Source: Rossellomorea aquimaris
Lineage (GTDB): Bacteria; Bacillota; Bacilli; Bacillales; Bacillaceae_B
Assembly: GCF_008180865.1 (NCBI RefSeq)
Contig: NZ_VTEX01000005.1
Coordinates: 248,001 to 312,000, forward strand
Length of the DNA stretch: 64,000 nucleotides
Direction of reading: 5' to 3'
Below are positions 35,241-44,712 of this stretch, one piece after another. A model generated the notes under the pieces. The model was given only the letters and a program-made list of their open reading frames with translations, was not told the origin of the DNA and searched no databases. Made by a program: the position numbers and the translations under genes. Position 1 is the stretch's first letter, and every line of letters starts with the position of its first letter.

Positions 35241-35402
35241 CCATTTCGGCCTCCGTTCCATTACATACCTTGATAATCTGAAGATACCACGCCCGTTGCA
35301 TCTGGTCCAGACTGTGATTGGATTTTTGGGTAAGTCTGCTGATCGATCTATTTGGAGTCTGTGATCACCTAATACTTAAATGGATGAACATTAACATTCT
35401 AT

Positions 35403-35469
35403 TTGACAAATAACAAACAATTTTATATTATGTTTATAAATTAACAAACATATTTTAAATACGTTTATA
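35403..35469 (+). promoter_or_regulatory. Promoter with tandem operators for the DUF2087 regulator gene
   Basis: TTGACA (35403), a 17-bp spacer and TATTAT form a promoter. A 28-bp motif is repeated directly at 35411-35438 and 35442-35469: TAACAAACA, then W/T-rich sequence, then GTTTATA. The spacing is 31 bp, about three helical turns. Each unit is itself a loose inverted repeat (ACAAACA/TGTTTAT). It probably is a binding site for the regulator encoded next. Confidence 0.6.
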
Positions 35470-35518
35470 TAATAATAATTAATTCGTTAAAGATAAAAAG
35501 AATAGGATGTGTTAAGGA

Positions 35519-36265
35519 ATGGAGCTTTCCAACTTGTTTTGGAGTGCCTCTTTGGAAGAAATGAAAAGGGGGTTTATCGAAGAAGAAGATTCCTTTATTT
35601 GTCTTATGTGCGGAGAGATCATTGAAAAAGGCATGGTCTATCCTTACGAAGATAAATTTTACCTTGCTGAAAAATATATGGGTGTTCACATTGAACGTAC
35701 GCACCTGTCTGTATTTGATTATTTAATTGGAATGGATAAAAAGCTCACGGGTCTGACCGATCACCAAAAACGTTTATTGACCCTCTTTTATCAAGGGAAA
35801 AATGATAAAGAAATCAAAGAAGAACTGGATATCGGAAGTGCGTCCACTATTCGGCATCACCGGTTTGCTTTAAAAGAAAAGGAGCGTCAAGCCAAGACCT
35901 TCCTGACCATGATGGAATTGCTGAAAGAAAAAGACGAAAATGCCCCGACGTTTGTCCCTGTTCATAAAACAGCCACCATGGTAGACGAACGGTACAATAT
36001 TACACAGACCGAACAGGATCAAATCGTGAAGAAGTACTTCTCTGACGGTGCATTGACGAAATTCCCCCCAAAGGAAAAGCAAAGGCTGGTCATTCTTCGT
36101 GAGATTTCGAAACAGTTAAAGAAAGACGATGTGTACGAGGAAAAAGAAATAAATCAAGTATTAAAAGGCATTTATGACGATTATGTGCTCATCAGAAGAT
36201 ATCTCATCGAATATGGGTTTATAGACCGTAAATCAGACGGAAGCAAGTACTGGTTAAAGAAGTAA
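35519..36265 (+). CDS. DUF2087 domain transcriptional regulator
   Basis: A 248-aa protein. Residues ~20-60 have a CLMCGE motif. A LuxR-like helix-turn-helix follows around residues 78-110 (LTDHQKRLLTLFYQGKNDKE). The C-terminal DUF2087 domain covers ~170-245 (KFPPKEKQRLVILREISKQL, then EINQVLKGIYDDYVLIRRYL). Proteins of this build are common in Bacillus but their targets are unknown. It is followed 22 bp later by a GIY-YIG gene, so the two are probably co-transcribed. Confidence 0.85.
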   Translation: MELSNLFWSASLEEMKRGFIEEEDSFICLMCGEIIEKGMVYPYEDKFYLAEKYMGVHIERTHLSVFDYLIGMDKKLTGLTDHQKRLLTLFYQGKNDKEIKEELDIGSASTIRHHRFALKEKERQAKTFLTMMELLKEKDENAPTFVPVHKTATMVDERYNITQTEQDQIVKKYFSDGALTKFPPKEKQRLVILREISKQLKKDDVYEEKEINQVLKGIYDDYVLIRRYLIEYGFIDRKSDGSKYWLKK

Positions 36266-36287
36266 AGAACTAACAGGAGGTCTAAAC

Positions 36288-36638
36288 ATGGATCGAAAAA
36301 GAGAGTTAAAACAACAGTATAAAGAAACACCGGTTGAAGCAGGTGTCTTTCAAATCTTGAATCAGCAAAACAATAAAATCTATATCGGAAGGACGAAAAA
36401 CCTGAAGACCCTGAACGGGATCATGTTCATGCTCGAAAACAATGGATTCACCACCAGCAAAGCGTTACAAACCGAATGGAACCAGTACGGGAAAGACGCT
36501 TTTACATTCGAGCTGTTGGAAAAACTGAAAAAGAATGATGATCCATTTGTCACTGAAAAAGAAGCTCTGGATGAGTTGGAAGAAAAGTGGTTGGAGAAAC
36601 TGCAGCCGTATGGAGAACGAGGGTATAATCAGAAGTAG
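36288..36638 (+). CDS. GIY-YIG nuclease family protein
   Basis: A 116-aa single-domain protein. The GIY-YIG equivalent is GVFQILNQQNNKIYIGRTKN, with an arginine and a C-terminal glutamate (EALDELEEKWLEKL) as further catalytic candidates. The first motif is GVF rather than GIY. The ribosome site AGGAGG precedes ATG. Small free-standing members of this fold include DNA-repair and mobile-element nucleases and some with no known activity. Pairing with a DUF2087 regulator recurs in my reading of Bacillus genomes, but this needs checking. Confidence 0.8.
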   Translation: MDRKRELKQQYKETPVEAGVFQILNQQNNKIYIGRTKNLKTLNGIMFMLENNGFTTSKALQTEWNQYGKDAFTFELLEKLKKNDDPFVTEKEALDELEEKWLEKLQPYGERGYNQK

Positions 36639-36718
36639 GTACGATGATCACAATATATTCAGCCAGAAAAGCTCAGAATATTTGATCTCTGAGCACTCCA
36701 TATTCTCAAGACAAAATA

Positions 36719-36748
36719 AGGGCTTACCCAAACTCGGATAAGCCCTAA
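36719..36748. terminator. Convergent terminator between the GIY-YIG gene and ileS
   Basis: AGGGCTTA pairs with TAAGCCCT around a 12-nt loop. It serves convergent genes. Confidence 0.7.
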
Positions 36749-36762
36749 AATGGTTATGTTAA

Positions 36763-39700
36763 TCACACTTCTACAAATATCCTTACGCAGTCACCATCAA
36801 TCTCGACTGTCTTCATGCTATCTCTTTTCTCAAACACCATGCTTTTAATTAAGAGACTGCTTTGCAGTAAATCTTCGAATTGTTCCACAACTTCTTTCAT
36901 TGATTTATCAACATCCAGCACAAGATTCACACGCTCTTCCACAGCAAGATTCAATTCTTTTCTGTATTGCTGGACGGCGCGAACAAGCTCCCGGGCCTTC
37001 CCTTCTTTACGCAAATCCTCTGTGATAGTTGTATCCAGGAAAACACTGAAGGTTGTGTTTGAAGCCATTTCCAACCCTTTCTGTGTTTTTTTATGAACGA
37101 TGAGATCATCTTTCTCGACTGATACCTTTTCCCCGGTTGGAGACTCAAAGTCAAGATCCCCTTGTTCTACAATCTTGCTTGCTTCTTCATGATCTAACGA
37201 TTGTAAATGTTTCTGCACAAGGCCCACGAGCTTACCGAGTTTCGGGCCGGCAGTCGGGAAGTTCAGCTTTAATTCATATTGCACGGAATCTCCTGCTTGG
37301 TCCTGCAATTGTACATTCTTTACATTGATTTCATCTTGAATGATGTATTCATACTTCCTAAGTAATTCCGTATCTTCCATCTCTCCCACTACCGTTAGCC
37401 TGGATAGAGGCTGCTTTGTTTTGATATTCGTCGTATTACGGGCAGATCGGGCAAGTTCGACTACTTGTAAGACGCGATCCATTTCCGTTTCCAATGCTGG
37501 ATTGATGTCTTCTTGATTTTCTTTAGGAAAATCAGCCAGATGGGCGCTTTCATTGGTCAAGTTTTTGTGGATATCCTCTGCAATGAACGGAGTGAATGGT
37601 GCCAGCAACCGGCTTACACTGACTAATACTCGATTTAATGTGTGGTATGCTGCCAATTTATCTTCATTCAACCCTTCGCTCCAAAAGCGTTCACGTGATC
37701 TGCGGATATACCAATTACTCACCTGATCAACCAGGATGGATAATTCTCTTGCTCCTGCGGTAAAGTCATATTGATCTAAATGGTCCGTTACGTTTTTGAT
37801 AACCGAATTCAGTCGTGATAACATCCACTGATCGAGTAGAGACGGGGTTCCAGCCTCGTGTTTATGAGGATCGAACCCATCGATCACTGCATACAGGGTG
37901 TAAAAGGAATGAACGTTATTCAGCGTGTCCACAAGTTTCGATTTTGCCTGGCTGACGACGTTTTCTGAGAAGCGTTTGTTATTCCAAGGGGCACTATCTG
38001 CAAGCAATGCCCATCTGAGAGCATCTGCCCCAAACTTCTCAACGAGATCCATTGGATTGATGACATTCCCTTTACTTTTAGACATTTTACGTCCGTCTTC
38101 ATCCAGTATGTGCCCGAGTGATAGAACACGCTTATATGGAGCTTTCCCTGTGAAGAGGGAGGAAACCGTCAACAGACTGTAGAACCAGCCCCTCGTTTGG
38201 TCTACTCCTTCGGCAATCACATCTGCCGGGAATTGTTGATCAAATAACTCTTTGTTTTCAAATGGATAATGATACTGTGCAAACGGCATCGAACCACTGT
38301 CAAACCAGACCTCGATGACTTCTTTCGTCCTGTTCATTTCATGGGAACAGGACGGACATTCCACGATGACTTCATCGACATATGGTTTATGAAGTTCAAG
38401 ATTGTCCTGCCAACCCCTGATCGCATGTTCTTTTAGATCCTGAATGCTTCCCGGGACATACTGATGATCACATTCCCCGCAAACCCAAACGTTTAGTGGT
38501 GTTCCCCAATAACGATTCCTTCCCAGGTTCCAATCCACCATATTTTCAAGGAATTTCCCAAATCTTCCTTCTTTCATATGTTCCGGATACCACTCGACGG
38601 ATTGATTGTTCTTTAAGATGGTCTCTTTTATGGCCGTTGTCTTGATGAACCAGCCTTCCATTGCGTAATAGAGGAGGGGTGAGTCACAGCGCCAGCAGTG
38701 TGGATAGCTGTGTTCATACTTCTCCTTGGAAAAGAGAAGATTGCTATCCGAGAGCATCTTGATGATCTTCACGTCGCTGTCCTTTGTGAATTCTCCTGCA
38801 AGAGGCGCGAATTCGTTGGTATAACAGCCTTTTTCATCGACAATATTGACAAAATCCAATCCGCTTTCTCTGATGGCATTATAATCATCTTCACCGTGAG
38901 CGGGAGCCAGATGAACAATCCCGGTTCCGCTGTCATCGGTCACAAACGATGCCGAAATCACTTCATGCCCGCGTTCAAGCGTGAGATTGTTGAACGGCGG
39001 CTGATACGAAACCCCTACAAATTCGTGCCCTTTATGCTCACTGACCATTTCGAAGTCGTCTCCCAACACATCGTTCACAAGGTTCTTTGCCAGGATATAC
39101 GTCTCTTCACCCCGTTTGGCTTTCACGTAATCCACGTCTTCATGGACGGCGAGCGCAACATTGGCAGGAAGCGTCCAAGGTGTTGTCGTCCAGCCCAGAA
39201 AGTATTCATGCTCTTTTCCTTCCACCTTGAATTTAGCTGTCGCGGATAAATCTTTTACATCCTTATATCCTTGAGCTACCTCATGGGAACTGAGGGAGGT
39301 TTGGCAGCTCGGGCAATAAGGAGCGACCCGATGCCCTTGATAGAGCAACCCTTTCTCATGGATTTTTGAAAGAATGTGCCAGACACTTTCGATATAATCA
39401 TTCTGAAGGGTTACATAGGGATCATCCATATCAACCCAGTATCCAATTGCCTCCGTAAAGGTGCGCCACTGCCTCTCATAATCGAACACACTCTTTTTAC
39501 ATTCTTCAATGAATTTCTCAACACCGTATTCCTCGATTTCTTGTTTACCGGACACGCCGATTTTCTTTTCGACGCCCAATTCCACAGGGAGACCGTGTGT
39601 GTCCCAGCCTGCCTTACGTTTGACTTGATATCCACGCATAGTCTGATACCTTGCGACAAAATCTTTGATCACACGCCCCAGAACGTGACCGGCATGTGGT

Positions 39701-39855
39701 AGCCCATTGGCAGTCGGAGGTCCTTCATAGAAGACGAACGACTTTTGCCCTTCACGGTTTGCCACTGACTTTTCAAAAATATGATTCGAATTCCAGAAAT
39801 CCTGGATCCGCTGCTCTCTTTCGACCGACTTTTCGTTTACATTCACCTTTTTCAT
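36763..39855 (-). CDS. ileS: Isoleucyl-tRNA synthetase, long (type 2-like) form
   Basis: 1030 aa against ~921 for the standard B. subtilis enzyme. It charges tRNA-Ile with isoleucine. The HIGH motif reads HAGH ([11 protein letters not shown]) and the KMSKS loop is intact ([12 protein letters not shown]). The editing domain lies between them. The length and the HAGH-type N-terminus ([12 protein letters not shown]) suggest the eukaryote-like IleRS2 branch, which is known to be less sensitive to mupirocin; this is an inference from family knowledge. It is preceded by a full T-box leader, so it responds to uncharged tRNA-Ile. A second, housekeeping copy may exist elsewhere. Confidence 0.95.
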   Translation of the reverse strand: MKKVNVNEKSVEREQRIQDFWNSNHIFEKSVANREGQKSFVFYEGPPTANGLPHAGHVLGRVIKDFVARYQTMRGYQVKRKAGWDTHGLPVELGVEKKIGVSGKQEIEEYGVEKFIEECKKSVFDYERQWRTFTEAIGYWVDMDDPYVTLQNDYIESVWHILSKIHEKGLLYQGHRVAPYCPSCQTSLSSHEVAQGYKDVKDLSATAKFKVEGKEHEYFLGWTTTPWTLPANVALAVHEDVDYVKAKRGEETYILAKNLVNDVLGDDFEMVSEHKGHEFVGVSYQPPFNNLTLERGHEVISASFVTDDSGTGIVHLAPAHGEDDYNAIRESGLDFVNIVDEKGCYTNEFAPLAGEFTKDSDVKIIKMLSDSNLLFSKEKYEHSYPHCWRCDSPLLYYAMEGWFIKTTAIKETILKNNQSVEWYPEHMKEGRFGKFLENMVDWNLGRNRYWGTPLNVWVCGECDHQYVPGSIQDLKEHAIRGWQDNLELHKPYVDEVIVECPSCSHEMNRTKEVIEVWFDSGSMPFAQYHYPFENKELFDQQFPADVIAEGVDQTRGWFYSLLTVSSLFTGKAPYKRVLSLGHILDEDGRKMSKSKGNVINPMDLVEKFGADALRWALLADSAPWNNKRFSENVVSQAKSKLVDTLNNVHSFYTLYAVIDGFDPHKHEAGTPSLLDQWMLSRLNSVIKNVTDHLDQYDFTAGARELSILVDQVSNWYIRRSRERFWSEGLNEDKLAAYHTLNRVLVSVSRLLAPFTPFIAEDIHKNLTNESAHLADFPKENQEDINPALETEMDRVLQVVELARSARNTTNIKTKQPLSRLTVVGEMEDTELLRKYEYIIQDEINVKNVQLQDQAGDSVQYELKLNFPTAGPKLGKLVGLVQKHLQSLDHEEASKIVEQGDLDFESPTGEKVSVEKDDLIVHKKTQKGLEMASNTTFSVFLDTTITEDLRKEGKARELVRAVQQYRKELNLAVEERVNLVLDVDKSMKEVVEQFEDLLQSSLLIKSMVFEKRDSMKTVEIDGDCVRIFVEV

Positions 39856-39883
39856 GTCATCACACCTCTATTTTTTTGTAAAT

Positions 39884-40160
39884 AAAAAAACTCGTCCCTA
39901 ACCAATGTTAGGGACGAGTTTCAACCCGCGATACCACCCTGATTCTATCCATAAACTCGATTTCAAGTTTATTTGACAGCGCTCATTCAACGTACAATCA
40001 TACGCGTTCCTTTTAACGGCGGAAACCCGTCAAAGCTTAAAGTACCTTCAGCTTTGCTTCTCGGAGAGGATATTCAATATGATCTGAACGTTGACTTCCA
40101 CCAAATCGTCAACTCTCTGTAGAACAGATTCCATACCTACTCGTTCTCGTCATGGAATGT
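39884..40160 (-). ncRNA. T-box leader of ileS (Ile specifier)
   Basis: The minus-strand RNA contains the T-box core AGGGUGGUAUCGCGG (39926-39940). The terminator AACTCGTCCCTAAC/GTTAGGGACGAGTT with a T run follows (39884-39920). In stem I an AUC isoleucine codon (40069-40071, GAATATC) is a good specifier. Uncharged tRNA-Ile would stabilise the antiterminator and allow transcription. Confidence 0.95.
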
Positions 40161-40186
40161 AAGTGATCCAATATATGTTAGAACAA

Positions 40187-40215
40187 ATGTAAATGATACA
40201 AGTTAAATTTGTCAA
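40187..40215 (-). promoter_or_regulatory. Promoter of the ileS T-box transcript
   Basis: On the minus strand TTGACA, a 17-bp spacer and TTACAT lie directly before the T-box leader. Confidence 0.6.
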
Positions 40216-40319
40216 TATTTTTATTTTTTTATTATAGACGGTGCTGCATCCATTTATTCACTATTCTTTACTAACGTATTAACTTATGTATATAATAAAA
40301 ATAGTTAAGTACACTAAAA

Positions 40320-40346
40320 AAGGAGCCTGACGGCAATCAGGACTCC
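40320..40346 (-). terminator. Terminator of the toxin mRNA
   Basis: AGGAGCCTGA pairs with TCAGGACTCCT (small bulge). The minus strand continues with a run of Ts, ending the toxin transcript. Confidence 0.75.
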
Positions 40347-40374
40347 TCCACAACATAAACTGCATCGAAAGTGC

Positions 40375-40573
40375 AGCGGCTCACTTTAGAGTCAATCGAA
40401 ACGAAGTAATCATCAATGATCCTCATGAGCGGTGGGGACGATGGTTACTTCTTTTTTTGTGTAACCGCGACAATTGCTACAATCAATGTTCCAAAGGCAA
40501 TCATGATTTGTAATACATCTCCTACAGCAATCATTAGCGTATCACCTCCCTTCACTCGGGAGTGTGAGCCGCT
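40375..40573. repeat. Long-range 10-bp inverted repeat flanking the toxin ORF
   Basis: AGCGGCTCAC at 40375-40384 and its exact complement GTGAGCCGCT at 40564-40573 lie on either side of the small ORF. In the toxin mRNA the 5' leader could pair with the 3' tail. Such long-range pairing keeps several type I toxin mRNAs inactive until processing. Confidence 0.7.
40445..40534 (-). CDS. Putative holin-like type I toxin (29 aa)
   Basis: Reads MIAVGDVLQIMIAFGTLIVA, then IVAVTQKKK. It has one membrane span and a basic tail, the typical build of the Firmicute holin-like/TxpA-Fst small toxins. The ribosome site GGGAGGTGA is very strong and 7 nt from the ATG. A TGATATAAT extended -10 element lies ~70 bp upstream (40606-40611), and a strong terminator follows. 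In known systems an antisense RNA from the opposite strand over the 3' end silences the toxin. I could not pinpoint its promoter here. Confidence 0.8.
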   Translation of the reverse strand: MIAVGDVLQIMIAFGTLIVAIVAVTQKKK

Positions 40574-40611
40574 ACCCCATCTTCCGTATTATGTTGTGTA
40601 CTCTCATTATA

Positions 40612-40860
40612 TCATAGGCATTCGATTGATTACGCCCTTCCGAATGGACCAGTCCGGAAATTCGTAAGGGGGCCATGCTCGTCCTCTATTCTGTTTATAA
40701 AGGTAATAGGACAGAACGACAAAGAAATCGGTAGATCGGAATGAGTGGAGAAGCTGCAACAAGATATATGATCCAACCTCATCATAAACGGCCGGGTCTG
40801 CCCCACAGCATTCCGCCAATGGGCTGTGTGGCAGACCCGTAACCATTTCCTCCCGGGATT
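40612..40860. other. Intergenic region with a long hairpin
   Basis: No gene is supported here. The inverted repeat at 40793-40839 (CGGGTCTGCC/GGCAGACCCG plus CACAGC/CTGTGT) could end transcription of the Lrp gene, although no T tract is obvious. Confidence 0.5.
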
Positions 40861-41343
40861 TTAGCTTTCCCTCTGTATCGGCAACACCGTAGAATCCTTG
40901 ATCTCCCTTAACGCAAGGCTCGTCTGAATCTTCGTGATCCCCATTTCATTCAGCCTTCTGATGAAGAGCTCCAACCCCTTGCGATCCTTACTGGCCACCT
41001 TTAAGAGATAATCATATTCCCCGGTCAAACAATGACATTCCAGGACTTCTTCCATGGATTCCAATGTCTCTTCCACTGCTTCCAACTTTTCTGTTCGATG
41101 TTCATTCGTGCTCATAAATACGAAGCATAATAAGTCAAATCCCAGTTTTTCATGGTTTAGAATGGCTACCTGCTTTTTGATATATCCTTCCATTTCCAAC
41201 CGTTTGATTCTTGCGTGTACGGCTGGCGCTGATAAATTGACCCGCTTCGAAAGTTCCAGATTACTGAGTTGCCCATCCTTTTGAAGCAAATCCAATAGCT
41301 TGAGATCCATTTGGTCCAGAACCCTGCTTACAACCGTCTCCAT
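40861..41343 (-). CDS. Lrp/AsnC family transcriptional regulator
   Basis: About 160 aa with an N-terminal winged HTH (QLSNLELSKRVNLSAPAVHA, then RIKRLEMEGYI). A C-terminal RAM ligand-binding domain follows (ECHCLTGEYDYLLKVASKD). I chose ATG 41343 after AAGGGTGG over an upstream ATG. It is divergent from an EamA exporter with ~210 bp between starts, so it probably controls that gene in response to an amino acid. Confidence 0.9.
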   Translation of the reverse strand: METVVSRVLDQMDLKLLDLLQKDGQLSNLELSKRVNLSAPAVHARIKRLEMEGYIKKQVAILNHEKLGFDLLCFVFMSTNEHRTEKLEAVEETLESMEEVLECHCLTGEYDYLLKVASKDRKGLELFIRRLNEMGITKIQTSLALREIKDSTVLPIQRES

Positions 41344-41554
41344 GCTCCATCCACCCTTTTCAATTGTTCCAAAAACCACTGATAAAACGATGTATAAATG
41401 AATTTTCATAATCTAAATAGCTATTAAACTTTCAATTTATTCGATTAATACTAATTATACAATATGTTCTTTTGTATTTTCAGTAAAATGTTAAAATTAT
41501 TCTTATAGACAATGTCATTGTGCACAATGGCTCTTCGAAAAGGGGCTAAATGAC

Positions 41555-42496
41555 GTGAAATATTATTATCTGTTGTTACTGACAAGTCTTCTCTGGGGAG
41601 GCAATTTCATTGTGGGGAAAACCCTTGTGGAACATGCATCCCCGGGAACGTTGACCATATTAAGATGGGCCATCGCCGTCGTCTGCCTGTTCCCGATTGT
41701 CTGGTGGAAAGAAAAAAAACTGGTTCCACCCATTCAATCGATCCTGCCGTTATTTTTCATGGGCCTGACAGGGGTAGCCCTTTTTCAGGCACTTCAATTC
41801 ATGGCGTTGGAAAAGACATCTGCCACCAATGTGGGCCTGATCTCCACGTTAAATATGTTCTCCATTGCCGGGATCTCTTTTATTTTTCTGAAGGAAAAGA
41901 TGAACGCATTTCAACTGTCATCCATGTTCATCTCGCTCTTTGGCGTGTTGCTTGTCCTGTCCAAAGGGAACGTGGAGATGGTCTATTCCTTGCAATTTAA
42001 TGAAGGGGATCTCTATATGCTGGCTGCGGTTGTGATGTGGGGGATCTATTCCGTTTGCAGTAAGTGGGCAATGAAGACCGTCACTCCCATGATGTCCATT
42101 TTATACTCCGGACTATTTGGCCTGCTCATCCTTCTTCCTTTTAATCTTTCTACTTTCCGGGTGACCAGTATAGACGCCTCTTTCGTGCAGTCAATCTTAT
42201 ATACCGGCGTGATTTCCACGGTTGTCTGCATGGTCTTATGGAATATCGGGGTGAATAACCTGGGGCCGAGTACTTCAGGATTGTTCTTGAACTTCAACCC
42301 TGTATTCACAGCCTTATTGGCCTTCGTCTTTTTGGGAGAAAAGATGAATGGTCTTCAAGCTGCCGGCAGTGTCATTGTCATAGCAGGGTGTGTCTTGTTC
42401 TCTCTTTTCAAGTCCAAGCCTGGCATCATCATCAAAGAAACAGGGATCGGAGTCCCTTCAAAAATGGTATCAAGTGAATCTGTCAAGACTTCATAG
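41555..42496 (+). CDS. EamA/DMT family transporter
   Basis: A 313-aa membrane protein with ten predicted spans in two EamA repeats (SLLWGGNFIVGKTLVEHASP in the first and MWGIYSVCSKWAMK in the second). Such proteins export small metabolites, often amino acids. Divergence from an Lrp-type regulator supports amino acid export, by analogy with LysE/ArgO or YdcR/YcxC-type pairs. The last ~25 residues form a soluble tail. Confidence 0.9.
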   Translation: MKYYYLLLLTSLLWGGNFIVGKTLVEHASPGTLTILRWAIAVVCLFPIVWWKEKKLVPPIQSILPLFFMGLTGVALFQALQFMALEKTSATNVGLISTLNMFSIAGISFIFLKEKMNAFQLSSMFISLFGVLLVLSKGNVEMVYSLQFNEGDLYMLAAVVMWGIYSVCSKWAMKTVTPMMSILYSGLFGLLILLPFNLSTFRVTSIDASFVQSILYTGVISTVVCMVLWNIGVNNLGPSTSGLFLNFNPVFTALLAFVFLGEKMNGLQAAGSVIVIAGCVLFSLFKSKPGIIIKETGIGVPSKMVSSESVKTS

Positions 42497-42574
42497 AAAG
42501 AAGCGGTATGGGGGTCCTTTTTGAGGTACTAAAGCCAACCTTCAAGGCTTTAATGATATACTGACAGCAAATAT

Positions 42575-42614
42575 AAGCAAAGAAGACTCGTCAATTGACG
42601 AGTCTTCTTTGCTT
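42575..42614. terminator. Perfect 40-bp palindrome between convergent genes
   Basis: AAGCAAAGAAGACTCGTCAA is followed directly by its exact reverse complement. It lies between the EamA gene and the methyltransferase gene and probably serves as a bidirectional terminator. Confidence 0.7.
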
Positions 42615-42708
42615 AAAGGGAAGAAAGCTTGCATACCGCCTTCCGCTTGAAGACACTGTAGGGGAAGGCGAAAATCCCCCCTACATTCCGTAGGAGCGAT
42701 GAGATGCA

Positions 42709-43440
42709 TTACTTTTCAGCTGAGATGATCAAGAACATAGGTCTGCGGAGTTCATCTTTCATTTCAGGTGCACTTTCTAACATTTCATCAGAGGGAATCG
42801 GTTCTTTCAATTTTCTTATATTAAAGCCTTCATTTAGTAAGTCATTGACATAAGTAGAAAATGTACGGTGATATTTTACAACATTTTCGGTCAGGAACGT
42901 TGTTTCACGTAGACCTTCTAATTGGTAATGGTCAACGGGCCAATGTAACCGATTCCCTTGGTCATCACAATACCAATCTTGTTCCTGTCGGGAAGTGAAC
43001 ATTGGATGTTCAACTGAAAAGATAAAAGAACCTCCCGGCTGTAAACTATCATAGATCTTTTTACAGATTGCTCCAAAGGACTCAATATAGTGAAAAGCCA
43101 GTGAACTGATCACAACATCAAATTGTGAATTAGAAAAATCAATGTCTTCAATTGGCATCTTAATGTAAGAAATGAAAGGATCATCGGTCATTTCACGGGC
43201 TTGTTGAAGCATGTTTTCAGATATATCTACTCCGATAACAGACTTTGCTTGCTGTTCCCGAGCATATCGACAATGACAGCCAAAACCGCACCCCAAATCA
43301 AGTACACTCTTATTTCGGAGTTCGGGTAAAAGCTCTTTTAATACGTGCCATTCTCCCGCACTTTCAAGACCTTTAACGGAACGTTCCATATTTTTATATT
43401 CAGAAAAAAAGTTCTCATCATCATACTTATTTTGCTTCAT
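42709..43440 (-). CDS. Class I SAM-dependent methyltransferase
   Basis: A 243-aa Methyltransf_11-type enzyme. The SAM-binding motif I is VLDLGCGFGCHCRYA, followed by GVDISENML, and motif IV is FDVVISSLAFHYIE. The C-terminal region (SVEHPMFTSR) resembles small-molecule methyltransferases. The substrate is unknown. No operon partner is evident. Confidence 0.88.
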   Translation of the reverse strand: MKQNKYDDENFFSEYKNMERSVKGLESAGEWHVLKELLPELRNKSVLDLGCGFGCHCRYAREQQAKSVIGVDISENMLQQAREMTDDPFISYIKMPIEDIDFSNSQFDVVISSLAFHYIESFGAICKKIYDSLQPGGSFIFSVEHPMFTSRQEQDWYCDDQGNRLHWPVDHYQLEGLRETTFLTENVVKYHRTFSTYVNDLLNEGFNIRKLKEPIPSDEMLESAPEMKDELRRPMFLIISAEK

Positions 43441-43653
43441 AATATTTCCAACCCCTACTTAATTAGTTAGCCTCCAAAATTTAATACAAATCAAATTGAG
43501 GAGGCAATCTATATTCTTCTAACCATCTCTTTCTCCTCGTTTAGTAGTACTTCAACTAAAATGACAGCCGGTATATTTAAACACATCAGAGACGCAGCAC
43601 CATCTAACATCCTCTATATATGAGTGTATAATGACTATTGCCACCTGTACAAT

Positions 43654-43944
43654 TTATGATTGTTTATCATCATAGGTTTTATATACACCATTTAATGCAG
43701 TGAGCAGCAATTCATATTCTATATCATTAAATAATCCTGTACTGATTTTGTATTCCTCAAGAATTCCATAGCCGCCGTTCGAACCTTTATATGAAACAAT
43801 CGGAATACCCGCCAGGTTAATTGAATCGATATCTCTTTGAATCGTCCGTACAGAGACCTCGAACTCTTCGGCTAGCTTTTTTGCCGTTATTCTATTGGTA
43901 TTTAATAACTTGATGATAATCGCCAGTAATCGTTCCACTTTCAT
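43654..43944 (-). CDS. Truncated YafY-type HTH regulator (WYL domain missing)
   Basis: A 96-aa protein with a complete N-terminal HTH_11 domain (ITAKKLAEEFEVSVRTIQRD) and the linker GSNGGYGILEEYKI. The family is normally ~300 aa with a WYL ligand-binding domain, which is absent. A stop follows YKTYDDKQS. It may be a decayed gene fragment or a stand-alone DNA-binding protein. No homologous continuation is seen in the next 200 bp. Confidence 0.65.
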   Translation of the reverse strand: MKVERLLAIIIKLLNTNRITAKKLAEEFEVSVRTIQRDIDSINLAGIPIVSYKGSNGGYGILEEYKISTGLFNDIEYELLLTALNGVYKTYDDKQS

Positions 43945-44185
43945 GTTTCATTGTTCCATTTATTTATGATTTGATTAGGTTTAAAAGTATATATTCTATT
44001 CTTAGGTTACTTATTTCCCGATAAATCTTGCTATATTAATAATTTAACACATATACCCTGGCCCTTATCGTCCTAATCCGTCAGTTGTCTTTCATTCATT
44101 CACGGAACCTCGTATATCTAGACACCGACTATGCACTATACACCTTTCGATTTCAAAATCATATAAAGAATAAAATAGTGTTTCA

Positions 44186-44712
44186 CTATATGCCCCTGCT
44201 TAAATATTTCTTAATCTGCCAAGCAAAAATCAGATTGACTGTTAAGACGCAACAATAGAAAACATAAGAATAGGATGTCTTCCACGTTTTAAATTGAAAA
44301 ACGTCAAAGTATTCTGCTGAAATCCATTCGAGCCCAACAAGAAAGAAGCCATACAATAAAATATAAACAACCTTGTTTGGCTTCCATTTTCGATAGAAGT
44401 GAATGAAAAGGATGATCGGGATGGGGTATACGACTATTTGCAGAATGGAGTCAAAAAATTCCCCATGCCCATAATCGAGTGTGTCGTATAAATCCAGTGG
44501 TGGTTCTGCCAGGATTCGATCTCCTATTGTTCCAAGTAAAATGTTAAAACAAACAAAGCTATGATTTCTGTTTGCAGTAGGTGTGGCTCCAGATGATGGA
44601 CCAATACCAAAATACACACGCATAGGACAACAATAGAAAGGACAAAAATTTCATTTTCATCGAATGTTTTAGGTGTCAGAGGCTCTAGAATCTTTGGTAT
44701 GTTAGTCAACAA
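44186..44712 (-). pseudogene. CBO0543-like membrane protein gene with a 1-nt frameshift
   Basis: The first frame, from the ATG at 44712, reads MLTNIPKILEPLTPKTFDEN and ends at FVLTFYLEQ. The second frame takes over at FNILLGTIGDRILAEPPLDL, then YDTLDYGHGEFFDS, and continues to YLSRGI. The composite resembles the CBO0543 family of multi-span Firmicute proteins. One missing T in the TTTT run near 44545 explains the shift. It could be genuine inactivation or a sequencing error. It overlaps the upstream membrane gene by 11 bp. Confidence 0.65.

Noticed and set aside
35262-35376. N-terminal extension of the GNAT gene (VWTRCNGRGIFRLSRYVM...)
   Set aside because: The frame is open but has no start codon, while a GGAGG site fits the ATG at 35240.
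38698-39249. 183-codon plus-strand frame inside ileS
   Set aside because: Shadow of the IleRS gene.
40607-40846. 79-codon minus-strand frame beside the toxin gene
   Set aside because: No ribosome site, unlikely composition and overlap with a hairpin region and the toxin promoter.
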